From Geobacter sp. (GTDB lineage Bacteria; Desulfobacterota; Desulfuromonadia; Geobacterales; Pseudopelobacteraceae), in NCBI GenBank assembly GCA_003574895.1, contig PJFB01000007.1, positions 124,001 through 188,000 on the forward strand: a DNA stretch of 64,000 bases. Direction: 5' to 3'. A program made the translations under genes and the position numbers. Positions within the stretch are counted from its first letter, which is position 1, and every line of letters starts with the position of its first letter. This document shows, piece after piece, positions 54,601 through 63,333 of the stretch. Below the pieces are notes generated by a model. It searched no databases, was not told the origin of the DNA, and saw nothing but the letters and a program-made list of their open reading frames with translations.

Positions 54601-55362
54601 TTACGGCTTCTGGGATATTCCCTGGGGCTTGAAGACAAAAACTCCTTCAAAGACCTTGTGATTGGGTGGGGGAGTGAACTTGGAAGAGGCGATCTCGATG
54701 GCTTGCAATACAGAGATTTCAAAAGCCCGGTCACCGCTGCTCCGCTCAACCTTGCGTTTGGAAACCTTCCCATCGGTGTCGATAAAAAGGCGCACCACCA
54801 GCTCAGGTTTTTTGCTGGAATAGCTGATAGTATCACGGAAGGCATCCTTCAGGCGCGACTGAATATAAGCTATATAGTCGCTGCCGGTCTCATTGCCGCC
54901 ACCGGCAGGCATGCCAGATCTGCCGCTCCCCGAGGACTTGATCTTGTTTTGCAGCGCCTGCAGTGCCGCCTCCTCATGTTGGGCGTCGGCCTTGCGTTCC
55001 AGTTTGGCCAGTTTCTCGGCGAACGCCTCCGAGGCAGAGGCGGAATCTGCACCTTTTACAGCCGCCTTTGTCTGTTTTGCCGCTGCATTCGGCTTTGGTG
55101 GCGACGGCAGCGTCATGGGGCCTGCGGTCGCCTTCACCGGTGGGGCTTGCTCCGTGTCATTGCCTTTCTGGGTGGGGCTGCCGGCCCGTGGAGACGCCAC
55201 CGGGAGGTTGACGACATCCACATAATAGGTTTGCTGCAGCGTCATTGGAGGGGTGAAACGACTCAGCCAAAGCACCAACAAAAAAACCGCCAGGTGAATG
55301 ACGGTGGAAATTATAAAACTGACACCCAGGCCGGTGTCTACTGGCGCCTGTCTGGTGACCAT
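54601..55362 (-). CDS. tolA: TolA/TonB-type envelope energy transducer
   Basis: A 253-residue protein with a cytoplasmic start, one membrane helix (VSFIISTVIHLAVFLLVLWL with the TolA/TonB-type Ser-His), a Lys/Ala/Pro-rich periplasmic region and a C-terminal TonB-like domain with LVVRLFIDTDGKVSKRKVER and FTPPPNH. Between tolR and tolB it is the TolA of the system, though shorter than E. coli TolA. It starts at the tolR stop (1-base overlap). Confidence 0.9.
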   Translation of the reverse strand: MVTRQAPVDTGLGVSFIISTVIHLAVFLLVLWLSRFTPPMTLQQTYYVDVVNLPVASPRAGSPTQKGNDTEQAPPVKATAGPMTLPSPPKPNAAAKQTKAAVKGADSASASEAFAEKLAKLERKADAQHEEAALQALQNKIKSSGSGRSGMPAGGGNETGSDYIAYIQSRLKDAFRDTISYSSKKPELVVRLFIDTDGKVSKRKVERSSGDRAFEISVLQAIEIASSKFTPPPNHKVFEGVFVFKPQGISQKP

Positions 55363-55775
55363 TATTTCTGCGACGGTTCCGTCACCATGCCGAGCCGCTC
55401 GATGCCGGCCCCCTTGATGTCGGCCATGGCCCTTACCACATCGCCGTAAGGCACGCTGGAATCGGCCTTGAGAAAGACCTCTTTCTTGGCTCGTGACGCA
55501 AACATGTCTGAGAGCCGGCTTCGCAGGTCACCGGCCGGGACTTCATCCTTGTTGATGAAAATCTTGCCACCTTTGTCAACCGTCACCACCACCGACTCTT
55601 CCGGCGGAGTCATGGCCTTGGCATCGGCCTTGGGCAGATTGACCTGCACCCCTTGCTGCATCATGGGAGCGGTCACCATAAAGATCACCAGCAGCACCAG
55701 CATGACGTCTACCAGCGGGGTGACGTTGATTTGGGACATTGTGCCCCGGTCGTCGTCTTGTCCACCCATTGCCAT
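55362..55775 (-). CDS. tolR: Tol-Pal proton-channel protein TolR (ExbD family)
   Basis: A 137-residue inner-membrane protein. The single N-terminal TM helix (LVDVMLVLLVIFMVTAPMM) contains the Asp that carries protons with TolQ. The periplasmic part contains LPKADAKAMTPPEESVVVTV and FLKADSSVPYGDVVRAMADI. It lies 3 bases from tolQ. Typical size for TolR. Confidence 0.95.
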   Translation of the reverse strand: MAMGGQDDDRGTMSQINVTPLVDVMLVLLVIFMVTAPMMQQGVQVNLPKADAKAMTPPEESVVVTVDKGGKIFINKDEVPAGDLRSRLSDMFASRAKKEVFLKADSSVPYGDVVRAMADIKGAGIERLGMVTEPSQK

Positions 55776-55778
55776 GTC

Positions 55779-56453
55779 CTATTTCCCCGCTATATTACGC
55801 TGCACGATGTTGAGAAATTCGGTCGAGAAGTTGTCCATCTCCTTGACCAGCACGCGTATTTTGTGTTGGAAGTGGTTGTAAGCCATGACAGCCGGGATGG
55901 CGGCCACCAAGCCGATGGCAGTGGCAATCAGGGCTTCGGCGATACCTGGAGCAACTACCGCCAGCGAAGCCGAACCGGTCCTGCCAATCCCTTCAAAGGC
56001 GGTCATGATGCCCCAGACCGTGCCGAACAACCCGATAAAGGGCGAGGTTGAGCCGGTTGTCGCCAGAAAGGTGGTGTACTTTTCCAGGCGGGTGATTTCC
56101 GAGTTTGTTGCACGCCGCAAGGCGCGGGAAACGTTCTCGATCCCTCCCAGATCGGTACTGAAAACATTGCTGTCACTCCGGCCTTCCCCGCCTTCAACCA
56201 CCTTTTTCAACTCGCCGTAGCCTTCGTTGAACAGGACCGTGAGGGGAGAATTGAGAAAACGGTCAACCTGAGAGGCTATGGCATCAAACCGCTTGGATTT
56301 CCAGAAAAAATCCATGAATCGCTGGGATTCGCTATTAGCCCGCTGAATCTGGAAAAACTTGAAAAGAATAATGGCCCAGGAAACCACCGAAAAAAAGATC
56401 AGGATCAGCAAAACTATTTTGACGATTAAGCCGGTGCCGGTAAACATACCCAC
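55779..56453 (-). CDS. tolQ: Tol-Pal proton-channel protein TolQ (MotA/TolQ/ExbB family)
   Basis: An inner-membrane protein of about 224 residues forming the proton-driven motor with TolR. Three TM segments are seen (IVKIVLLILIFFSVVSWAI, then FIGLFGTVWGIMTAFEGI and LVAAIPAVMAYNHF). The family motif FIGLFGTVWGIM is intact. The start is uncertain: GTG at 56453, 8 bases after GGAGG, is preferred over a TTG at 56468 and an ATG at 56447. It is the first gene of the tol-pal run. Confidence 0.93.
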   Translation of the reverse strand: MGMFTGTGLIVKIVLLILIFFSVVSWAIILFKFFQIQRANSESQRFMDFFWKSKRFDAIASQVDRFLNSPLTVLFNEGYGELKKVVEGGEGRSDSNVFSTDLGGIENVSRALRRATNSEITRLEKYTTFLATTGSTSPFIGLFGTVWGIMTAFEGIGRTGSASLAVVAPGIAEALIATAIGLVAAIPAVMAYNHFQHKIRVLVKEMDNFSTEFLNIVQRNIAGK

Positions 56454-56533
56454 GAAAAGCACCTCCAAGTGGAAAATTTAAATTGGAAACCTAGCACAAC
56501 AGGTGACCAAGTCAAGCCGAAAAAAGAAAAGAT

Positions 56534-57313
56534 TCAGTAGTATTCCGGTTTACGGTCGTTGAAACAGGGGATCTGGGCGCGCCAATCTACCATGACCTGC
56601 ATATCGAGCTGAGCTACAATCTCGCCCTCTTCCTCGCCGGACTCGGCCAGCACCTCACCCTTGGGATCGATGATCATACTCATGCCGAAGAAGTCCAGCT
56701 TGCCGATCATGCCGCAGGCATTGCAGGAAACCACGAAAAGCTGGTTTTCGATGGCCCTGGCCCGCAACAGTGCCCGCCAATGTTCCTGGCGCGGCTTTGG
56801 CCACTGGGCAGGCACGCAGATCACCTGTGCACCTTCCACCGCCAGCCGGCGGGTCAGCTCCGGAAAACGAAGGTCGTAGCAGATGATTGCGCCGACCTTG
56901 CCGATCGATGTGTCCGCCAGCAACCACTTATCTCCCCCGGCAAAGGCCAGGTCTTCCTTCAGCAGGGAAAAGAGGTGGATCTTGCGGTAGGTCCCGGCCA
57001 ATTTGCCGTTGTCAATCAGGAAGATGGTGTTGAAGACCTTATCCACGCCATCCGGCTCGGGCATGCTGCCACAGATTACCAGCTTCAGTCTGCCGGAAAG
57101 TTCCAGCAGCTCCTCGACAATGCCGGCAGTGCGCTTTGCAAGTTCATTCAAGTTCTTGTAGGCAAAGCCCGTGGACCACATCTCGGGCAGTACGGCCAGT
57201 TGCACACCCTGGGCGGCGGCCCGAGTGAGGGCCTCGCGGACATAGGCCAGGTTGGCGTCAACGTCACCTTGCTTCACATTGAATTGGAGGGCTGCGGCTC
57301 GAATCGTTTTCAT
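56534..57313 (-). CDS. carbon-nitrogen hydrolase, omega-amidase (Nit2/YafV)-like
   Basis: A 259-residue member of the nitrilase superfamily. The catalytic triad is in place: Glu44 (LPEMW), Lys111 (YRKIHLF) and Cys145 (ICYDLRFPE). The closest role by pattern is omega-amidase or deaminated-glutathione amidase, a metabolite-repair function hydrolysing alpha-keto amides. It is 5 bases downstream of ftsK, so it may be co-transcribed with ftsK. Exact substrate unknown. Confidence 0.9.
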   Translation of the reverse strand: MKTIRAAALQFNVKQGDVDANLAYVREALTRAAAQGVQLAVLPEMWSTGFAYKNLNELAKRTAGIVEELLELSGRLKLVICGSMPEPDGVDKVFNTIFLIDNGKLAGTYRKIHLFSLLKEDLAFAGGDKWLLADTSIGKVGAIICYDLRFPELTRRLAVEGAQVICVPAQWPKPRQEHWRALLRARAIENQLFVVSCNACGMIGKLDFFGMSMIIDPKGEVLAESGEEEGEIVAQLDMQVMVDWRAQIPCFNDRKPEYY

Positions 57314-57318
57314 GGTTA

Positions 57319-59655
57319 TTACCTCGTCAACTGCGAGTTCAGATAAGCATTAACGATGTCCAGGTAGATTTCACGGGGCTTGCTGGTGCCGTCGCTTTGC
57401 GCGACCATGCCCTCACGTTCCATCATCTCGATGATGCGGGCGGCACGGTTGTAACCGATGCGCAGGCGGCGCTGGACCATTGAGATCGAAGCCTGGCGGG
57501 TCTCGGCCACCAGGCGCAGGGCATCTTCCCAGCGTTCGTCCAACTCTTCTTCCTCGCCATCGCCACCCTTTTCATCGCTGTCCTTCATTTCCAGGATCGA
57601 TTTTTCATAGACCGGTTTGCCCTGTTTTTTGAGGAAATCCACCACCCGCTGCACTTCGGCGTCGGAGACAAAGGCGCCGTGGATACGCTGCAGCTTGGAG
57701 GTACCGGGAGGCATGTAAAGCATGTCGCCCGCTCCCAACAGGCTTTCGGCCCCGTTGCAGTCCAGGATGGTGCGGGAGTCCACCTTGGAGGAGACCTGGA
57801 AGGAGATGCGCGACGGCAGGTTGGCCTTGATCAGGCCGGTAATCACGTCCACCGATGGCCGCTGGGTTGCCAGGATCAGGTGGATGCCAGAGGCGCGGGC
57901 CTTTTGGGCAAGGCGGGCAATATGTTCTTCCACCTCGCGACCGGCCACCATCATCAGGTCGGCCAACTCGTCCACAATCACCACGATGTAGGGCAGGTGG
58001 CTGTGCTCAAGCACCTCGGCATCATCCATCACAAATGGGAGCGGGGCAGCCTCTGCCCCGTCTTCGACAATCTCCTCCAACTCCTCGATGATCTCGGCTT
58101 CTGGAATATTGTTCAACTCCTCCTGCTCCAGGGCCTCGCCAGCCAGCTTCCGGTTGTAGGATTCTATGTTGCGAACCCCCTTGTCGGCCAGCAGATGGTA
58201 GCGGCGCTCCATCTCGTTCACGGCCCATTTCAGGGCGAGCGAAGCCTTCTTGGGCTCGGTCACTACCGGCAGCAGCAGATGGGGGATGCCTTCATACATG
58301 GAAAATTCCAGCATCTTGGGATCGACCATGATCATGCGCACATCCTGTGGCGTTGCGGTATAGAGCAGCGACAGGATCATGGTGTTGATGGAGACCGACT
58401 TGCCCGAACCGGTGGAGCCGGCCACCAGAAGATGGGGTGCCTTACCCAGGTCCGTGACCACCGGGATGCCGGCGATATCCTTGCCCAGCGCCAGCGGCAA
58501 CTTCAACTTGCTGTGATGGAATTCCTCGCAGTTGAAAATCTCGCGCAGGTAGACCATGTCGCGGTCCCGGTTGGGGACCTCGATACCCACCACCCCCTTG
58601 CCCGGTATGGGGGCCACGATACGTATCGACATGGCCTGCAACGCCATGGTCAGGTCGTCGGCCAGCCCGGCAATGCGGCTGATCTTGATCCCCGGGGCCG
58701 GGGAAAACTCGTACATGGTAATGACCGGGCCGGGGCAGATCTCCACCACCTCGCCATCGATGCCATAATCCTTGAGTTTCTTCTCCAGCAGACGGGCATT
58801 CATGGTCAGGGTATCGCGGTCCAGCGTACGTTCCGTGGCCGGCGGCTGATCCAAAAGGTTGAAAGGTGGGGTGCGGAAATCGCCCTCAGCCTTGATGAAC
58901 TCGAAAGCCTCCTGCACCGGCGCTGTTTTTTCTGCCTCCTTCTTTTTGTCCTTTTCCTTCTTGAAGGCATTGGGGCGGGCCGGTGGCGGCGTAGCCGGTT
59001 TGATTACCGGGCCTGCGGCGGCAGGTGCCGGCATCCCCTCCTGCTTGGCCTTTGCACGTTGGCGTTCTTCATTCTGGTGGGCGCGGCGCTCCTGCCAGGC
59101 TGCCCATTTCAGCTTCAGGTTTTCAAACCACCAACCGGCAAAGAGCACGAAGGAAAAGCGCGACAGGATCATGATGGAGGCTGCCAGGAGCGGCAACAGC
59201 AAAAGCATGGCTCCGGTGGTGCCTACGGACCCCCTGAGTGCGCGCACGGTGATGACGCCGATAGCGCCGCCGGTCGGCACCTGCTGGCCGAAAAAATCGG
59301 TCCGGTCACGGAAGAAGGCGAACAGGGAGGAGAGGGAGAAGACCAGCCCGGCAAACGCCATCAGCTTGTATGAGCGCAGGCGGATCTCCTTGAAGCGGAA
59401 CAGGGTATAGGCCATGTAGAGAAGTGCCAGGGGCACCAGGTAGGAGGCCAGTCCAAAGCTGATGAAGAACAGATCGGCAACCTGCGCGCCCAGTCGGCCG
59501 CCCAGGTTGTGGATGCCTCCCTCGTTGGAATAGCTGTTCCAAGAGACATCGGTGGCATTGAAGGTCAGAAATGCAATCAGAATAAAGCTGCCGGCCGCAG
59601 CCAGAGCCATCCCCTGCAGTTCCTTGGTAAGTTTTTCCTTTTTTGATTCGTCCAT
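57319..59655 (-). CDS. ftsK: DNA translocase FtsK
   Basis: A 778-residue membrane-anchored motor that moves DNA through the division septum and helps resolve chromosome dimers. Four TM segments lie in the first 170 residues. A short Pro/Lys linker is followed by the motor domain with Walker A GSTGSGKSVSIN, the PHLLLPVVTEPKKA region and Walker B PYIVVIVDELADLMM. The C-terminal gamma winged helix (SMVQRRLRIGYNRAARII) reads KOPS-type sequences. ATG at 59655 is chosen (MDESKKEKLTKEL). It is shorter than E. coli FtsK, as usual outside the enterics. Confidence 0.96.
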   Translation of the reverse strand: MDESKKEKLTKELQGMALAAAGSFILIAFLTFNATDVSWNSYSNEGGIHNLGGRLGAQVADLFFISFGLASYLVPLALLYMAYTLFRFKEIRLRSYKLMAFAGLVFSLSSLFAFFRDRTDFFGQQVPTGGAIGVITVRALRGSVGTTGAMLLLLPLLAASIMILSRFSFVLFAGWWFENLKLKWAAWQERRAHQNEERQRAKAKQEGMPAPAAAGPVIKPATPPPARPNAFKKEKDKKKEAEKTAPVQEAFEFIKAEGDFRTPPFNLLDQPPATERTLDRDTLTMNARLLEKKLKDYGIDGEVVEICPGPVITMYEFSPAPGIKISRIAGLADDLTMALQAMSIRIVAPIPGKGVVGIEVPNRDRDMVYLREIFNCEEFHHSKLKLPLALGKDIAGIPVVTDLGKAPHLLVAGSTGSGKSVSINTMILSLLYTATPQDVRMIMVDPKMLEFSMYEGIPHLLLPVVTEPKKASLALKWAVNEMERRYHLLADKGVRNIESYNRKLAGEALEQEELNNIPEAEIIEELEEIVEDGAEAAPLPFVMDDAEVLEHSHLPYIVVIVDELADLMMVAGREVEEHIARLAQKARASGIHLILATQRPSVDVITGLIKANLPSRISFQVSSKVDSRTILDCNGAESLLGAGDMLYMPPGTSKLQRIHGAFVSDAEVQRVVDFLKKQGKPVYEKSILEMKDSDEKGGDGEEEELDERWEDALRLVAETRQASISMVQRRLRIGYNRAARIIEMMEREGMVAQSDGTSKPREIYLDIVNAYLNSQLTR

Positions 59656-59951
59656 GTGGTGTCGGTTATCCGGTACGGCGAGATGATGAAATCGGCCTAT
59701 ATTACTCGTAATATACATGCAGAGGCAAAGAAAAAATTGGGGAAATCGGGAAAACACCTGTCATGGCGCCATGCCTTGGCCGGTCCCTTACACACAAGAA
59801 ATGCTGTAGCAACAACACTCCCGAACTGCCAACTATACCCAGCAATTTCCGCAGCGTTAACAGCCCATGATTTTTTTCGCACCACCCCTTGATTTTTGCA
59901 AAACAGGCATTATTTATGTGACAAAACAGCTAACGAAAGGAGGTAATCCAC
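59656..59951. other. intergenic region between ftsK and the Hsp20 genes
   Basis: About 296 bases between divergent genes. It holds the Hsp20 promoter described at 59889-59916 and no other supported feature. Confidence 0.6.
59889..59916 (+). promoter_or_regulatory. candidate promoter of the Hsp20 pair
   Basis: TTGATT at 59889, a 16-base spacer and TATTTA at 59911. The overlapping CCCCTTGAT also resembles a sigma-32 -35 box, but no clear CCCCAT -10 is present, so the heat-shock sigma is uncertain. Confidence 0.35.
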
Positions 59952-60407
59952 ATGGCAAACTGGGATGTTTTCAGAGAACTGGACAATCTGAGGAAGGAGA
60001 TCGATGAGGCATTTCGTGGCGTCGGCATCAGTCGTCCTTCAGGGGCCGCGTTCCTTTCACCGGCCGCCACGCGGCGCTTCCCCATGGTCAACTTAAGCGA
60101 AGACGAAGGCCAAGTGTATGTCGATGCGCTTGTTCCCGGTGTTGATCCCAAGGAGGTCGATCTCACGGTATTGAGGAACACCATAACCATCCGAGGCGAG
60201 CGGAAACCCCTGGGAGAACAGAACGGGCAAATCGTGCATCGTACCGAAATCGGCTCGGGCAAATTCTCGCGGACCCTGGAGCTGCCTGCCGATATCGATC
60301 CCAACAAGGTCAGCGCCGAGTGCAAAGGCGGCATCATGCGAATAACCCTTGCCAAGGCCGAACATGCCAAACCCAGGAAGATCGAGATCGGGCTGTCGAA
60401 TAACTGA
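59952..60407 (+). CDS. Hsp20/alpha-crystallin small heat-shock protein (first)
   Basis: A 151-residue ATP-independent chaperone. The alpha-crystallin domain spans about residues 40-145, with VYVDALVPGVDPKEVDLTVL and ADIDPNKVSAECKGGIMRIT, ending at KPRKIEI. The N-terminal region (MANWDVFRELDNLRKEID) is the variable oligomerisation arm. The ribosome site AAAGGAGGT matches the 16S 3' end almost perfectly. It forms a two-gene unit with the next Hsp20 gene, 30 bases downstream. Confidence 0.93.
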   Translation: MANWDVFRELDNLRKEIDEAFRGVGISRPSGAAFLSPAATRRFPMVNLSEDEGQVYVDALVPGVDPKEVDLTVLRNTITIRGERKPLGEQNGQIVHRTEIGSGKFSRTLELPADIDPNKVSAECKGGIMRITLAKAEHAKPRKIEIGLSNN

Positions 60408-60437
60408 AACTCTTCAGGATGAAAGGAGGTCATCAGC

Positions 60438-60833
60438 ATGGCAATGAACGGATTGACGGAAGGAAACGAAAGGAATGTCCAGTCCCGCGAAGAGACGCGG
60501 TCCAGTGAGAAATATATCAAGCCGGCGGTGAACATCATAGAGACCGAGGAAGGCCTCACCCTGATAGCCGATGTCCCCGGCGCCGTCAAGGAGTCCCTAG
60601 ACGTCAACGTGGAAAAGGGAATCCTGACCATCAGCGCCCCGGCATCGGAGGACATGCCCGGCACCAAGGTCTACACGGAGTTTGAGCTCGGCTCGTACTA
60701 CCGCCAGTTTTCAATCCCCGAGAGCCTAGACCATGAAAAGGCCAAGGCCGACCTGGCCAACGGCATCCTGACGCTGCGGGTCCCCAAAATGGAACGCGCC
60801 AAGCCGCGCAAGATCGAGATCAAGGTGGCTTAA
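60438..60833 (+). CDS. Hsp20/alpha-crystallin small heat-shock protein (second)
   Basis: A 131-residue Hsp20 with the same layout: PAVNIIETEEGLTLIADVPG, DLANGILTLRVPKMERAKPR and the ending KIEIKVA. The N-terminal arm is shorter than in the first copy. The two may form mixed oligomers. It again has an AAAGGAGGT site. Followed by a hairpin at 60878-60905. Confidence 0.93.
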   Translation: MAMNGLTEGNERNVQSREETRSSEKYIKPAVNIIETEEGLTLIADVPGAVKESLDVNVEKGILTISAPASEDMPGTKVYTEFELGSYYRQFSIPESLDHEKAKADLANGILTLRVPKMERAKPRKIEIKVA

Positions 60834-60877
60834 TAATAGCTTGGAAGCGGCGGCTGAGAAGCATGACTTGTTGTGGC

Positions 60878-60905
60878 CCGACCGTCTTCATGACGAAGCG
60901 GTCGG
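60878..60905. terminator. hairpin after the Hsp20 pair
   Basis: CCGACCG-T-CTTC pairs with GAAG-CGGTCGG; there is no long T-run. Likely a terminator between the convergent Hsp20 and AbiE units. Confidence 0.55.
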
Positions 60906-60970
60906 TACCCACTAATTGCCCTTATTGTAAGATTTCCAGTCGGGGGAAAGTGCTTTTCTGGTTGGGCACG

Positions 60971-61852
60971 TCATGCCTCCCGTTCGTCTACAATGATGAT
61001 TCTTGATGCCACATCCCGGAAAAACTCCCGTGACCAGATTGCCAGAGCATGCTGGTCCTTAACAAACGGGGCGACATCCTGCCTCGCCTGATCCAGATCC
61101 AGCCGGTCAATGGCACTGTGCATCAGCTCATCAAACTGTATCCGTGTCAGACGGGCATCGCCGCTCCATTGCCCGGTCTGCCGCATCCGCTGTTCCAGAT
61201 GGTACAGGTTCAGGTGCGGATTATGGGCGGCATACCAGACCAGATCGTACCAGTCGCGCCCCTTGACCCGGTTGTTCCAGCGGCGGAAGAGCAGCGCGTG
61301 GAGCTTGCCGGCAAAGAGGCTGGGCAGCGTATAGCAGCGGACCGCAAACGGTATCGGCTGGAGCAGAAAGCGGGTCGTCGTTGCAAACCCGAGCGGCGGG
61401 TCGGTATCCACCTCGATTTTTATCTTTAAAACCTGCCCCGGCGGGATATTCCGGGTAAGCCGCTCGTCGGTTTCGATCACCATCAGCTCGTTCCGCGTAT
61501 TTGCCTTGAGAAAGGCAGACTGCACAGCGGTCTCCATGGCCTTGTCCACCGCCTCCACCCGCAGGTTGAAGCCGAAAGCCCGCACCTCTTCTTCCAGGGC
61601 CGCGCTGAAGCGCTGCAGAGAGAAGTCCGGCGTTGTCGCCAGCAATGAAAAATCCAGATCTTCGGAAAACCGGTCGAGTCCGTGCAGAATCCGCAGACAG
61701 GTGCCGCCGTAAAAGGCGGCATGCTCAAAAAAACGGGCGCGCCACAGACCCAGCAAGGTCACCTCCTGTATGATCTCCCGCAAAGCCCGCACCTGATCGT
61801 CCAGGCTTCTGTTGTCGTATTTGGACAGCATCCGCGCTACGGCATCATGCAT
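60971..61852 (-). CDS. abiEii: AbiEii/AbiGii nucleotidyltransferase toxin
   Basis: A 293-residue protein of the type IV toxin-antitoxin/abortive-infection family. YGGTCLRILHGLDRFSEDLD contains the nucleotidyltransferase GG(T/S) and the catalytic Asp65/Asp67. GKLHALLFRRW and GRDWYDLVWY are family motifs. AbiEii-type toxins act as nucleotidyltransferases that halt growth when phage infects. The start at 61852 overlaps the antitoxin gene by 8 bases, typical of the pair. Longer frames begin inside the antitoxin gene. Confidence 0.9.
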   Translation of the reverse strand: MHDAVARMLSKYDNRSLDDQVRALREIIQEVTLLGLWRARFFEHAAFYGGTCLRILHGLDRFSEDLDFSLLATTPDFSLQRFSAALEEEVRAFGFNLRVEAVDKAMETAVQSAFLKANTRNELMVIETDERLTRNIPPGQVLKIKIEVDTDPPLGFATTTRFLLQPIPFAVRCYTLPSLFAGKLHALLFRRWNNRVKGRDWYDLVWYAAHNPHLNLYHLEQRMRQTGQWSGDARLTRIQFDELMHSAIDRLDLDQARQDVAPFVKDQHALAIWSREFFRDVASRIIIVDEREA

Positions 61853-62507
61853 GGGTTGCCTCCGCCTTCCGCAGTCGGGCAACATGCTGTGCCAGCAATT
61901 TCAGCCGCCGCGAGCGATAGGCAGCGGCAATGGTCATGAGTGCTTCGGGATCGAGCGACGAGAGTGCGGACGAGTCAATGCGCAGGCTCTCCCGCAGTAA
62001 AACCGCCAGTTCCTTTTGCGTCCTCAGGGCGCTCCCCCGTTCCGCAACCACCCGGTCGGCAATCGCCTTTTCCGGCAGCGCCATGAGAAACGCCCGCCCG
62101 TCGGCCAGTTCGATACGGTCGATACCAATCATGTAGGCAGACAGGGGGATGGCGCGGTAGCTGAAATGTCCGACAGGGGTGTCGAAACTGCGTGACCGGC
62201 CGCAGGTGACCGAGGTGACCGTCTCGACCCGCTCCGGAATCAGACCGTGATAGTGGAGGGCGTATTCAAGGGAAACACAGGAGGGGCCGTAGATCAGGTT
62301 GGCCAGCAGTTCGCGGCAGTACGGGGCGCGGCGGTACTGCTCGCCGAAGATGTAGAGCCCCTTCTTGACCCGGATGATCTCACCCTTGCGCAGGAGGGAG
62401 GTGATCTTCTTGCGTGGATGCGCATACCCCCGCAGCGAATCCAGGAGGATCTGGTAATCGAACTCCTCAAAGGGAATGTGGCGGCGCAGTTCCATGAGCA
62501 TATCCAC
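61845..62507 (-). CDS. abiEi: AbiEi-type antitoxin / transcriptional repressor
   Basis: A 220-residue protein with an N-terminal winged-helix (HPRKKITSLLRKGEIIRVKKG) and the family segment SCVSLEYALHYHGLIPE. In known AbiE systems the antitoxin blocks the toxin and represses the operon by binding inverted repeats at its promoter. The palindrome at 62523-62559 just upstream fits this. The start is taken as the ATG at 62507, about 15 bases from the palindrome. Confidence 0.9.
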   Translation of the reverse strand: MDMLMELRRHIPFEEFDYQILLDSLRGYAHPRKKITSLLRKGEIIRVKKGLYIFGEQYRRAPYCRELLANLIYGPSCVSLEYALHYHGLIPERVETVTSVTCGRSRSFDTPVGHFSYRAIPLSAYMIGIDRIELADGRAFLMALPEKAIADRVVAERGSALRTQKELAVLLRESLRIDSSALSSLDPEALMTIAAAYRSRRLKLLAQHVARLRKAEATHA

Positions 62508-62522
62508 ACAATACTGTTTTTA

Positions 62523-62559
62523 TGCATGGTAAGTCCACAAAAAAGTCACTTACCATGCA
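62523..62559 (-). promoter_or_regulatory. 11-bp palindromic operator of the AbiE operon
   Basis: TGCATGGTAAG at 62523-62533 and CTTACCATGCA at 62549-62559 form a perfect inverted repeat with a 15-base spacer, immediately upstream of the antitoxin start. Confidence 0.7.
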
Positions 62560-62567
62560 GTAAACGG

Positions 62568-62812
62568 CTAATTTATATTGACCGGATTTTCCTTGTCCAA
62601 CGCCCATTTCAACGGGTTGTTGACGATATATTCACGGGCACGGGTCAATTCATCATCATTACGGATCACCCGTTCGTAATAATTGCGCTGCCAGACCGGA
62701 CAGCCGGGGTTGTTGCGGCGTTGATTGATTCGTTTGGCGGAGAACGTCTTAAATTGCCGAACAATTTCCGACAATGTAGGAGCGGGTTCCAAACCCGCCC
62801 CTGATGCAATCT
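62568..62812 (-). pseudogene. truncated REP-associated tyrosine transposase (RAYT)
   Basis: The open frame encodes GAGLEPAPTLSEIVRQFKTF, then PVWQRNYYERVIRNDDELTR and NNPLKWALDKENP, the C-terminal part of Y1 (RAYT) transposases. A stop at 62811-62813 precedes it in frame, and no HUH (His-x-His) N-terminal catalytic part is present. It is therefore a 5'-truncated, inactive remnant. A REP-like hairpin lies inside its 5' end. Confidence 0.75.
62779..62801. repeat. REP-like hairpin in the RAYT remnant
   Basis: GG-A-GCGGGTT and AACCCGC-C-CC pair around the loop CCA. Such G+C-rich palindromes are the usual partners of RAYT genes. Confidence 0.6.
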
Positions 62813-62834
62813 ACAGCAAAACGGCATAAACGCA

Positions 62835-62870
62835 TTGCGGCCCCGAACGACAAATCATCCGGAGCCGCAA
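62835..62870 (-). terminator. terminator-like hairpin after the MOSC gene
   Basis: TTGCGGC-C-CCG and CGG-A-GCCGCAA pair with one mismatch; the minus-strand continuation is moderately T-rich. Located about 30 bases after the MOSC stop. Confidence 0.55.
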
Positions 62871-62897
62871 CGTATCAGCTGCATGTTTAACAGTTCA

Positions 62898-63332
62898 TCA
62901 GGATGCCACTATCTCCACCCCGTCCCCCGGCTTCACCATCCCCCCATTCAGAACCTTGGCAAAGATCCCCTCCTTGGGCATGACGCAATCGCCGGCCTGG
63001 TAGTAGATGGCACAGCGGGTGTGGCACTCCTTGCCGATCTGGGTCACCTCCATGAGTGTTTCGCCCACCTGGAGCCGCGTGCCTATGGGAAGCGTGACCA
63101 GTTCGATACCGCTGGTGGTGATGTTCTCGGCAAAATCCCCCGCTGCCACGTCCAGTCCCATGGCCCGCATCTTGTCGATGCTTTCCTGGGCCAGCAGGCT
63201 CACCTGGCGGTGCCACTCCCCGGCATGGGCGTCGCCCACGATGCCGTGATTCTCCCGCAACTCGGCCGCTGCTACCGGCGTCTTGCGTTCCCCCTTGTTC
63301 TCGCTGATGCAGACTGCTATGACGTGAGCCAA
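62898..63332 (-). CDS. MOSC-domain protein
   Basis: A 144-residue MOSC protein (VGDAHAGEWHRQVSLLAQE, then GDFAENITTSGIEL and GKECHTRCAIYYQAGDCVMP). The Cys in GKECHTRC is the conserved MOSC cysteine thought to carry sulfur for molybdenum-cofactor enzymes. The start is a TTG 1 base after the moaA stop, with AGGGG upstream, so it is coupled to moaA. Linked function in molybdopterin biosynthesis or cofactor delivery is likely. Confidence 0.88.
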   Translation of the reverse strand: MAHVIAVCISENKGERKTPVAAAELRENHGIVGDAHAGEWHRQVSLLAQESIDKMRAMGLDVAAGDFAENITTSGIELVTLPIGTRLQVGETLMEVTQIGKECHTRCAIYYQAGDCVMPKEGIFAKVLNGGMVKPGDGVEIVAS

Positions 63333-63333
63333 C

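Noticed and set aside
57679-59373. 564-codon open frame on the plus strand opposite ftsK
   Set aside because: Antisense to the strongly supported ftsK; composition is low-complexity with no motif.
62568-62792. An intact small transposase gene
   Set aside because: The N-terminal catalytic half is missing and a stop precedes the frame, so it is a remnant.
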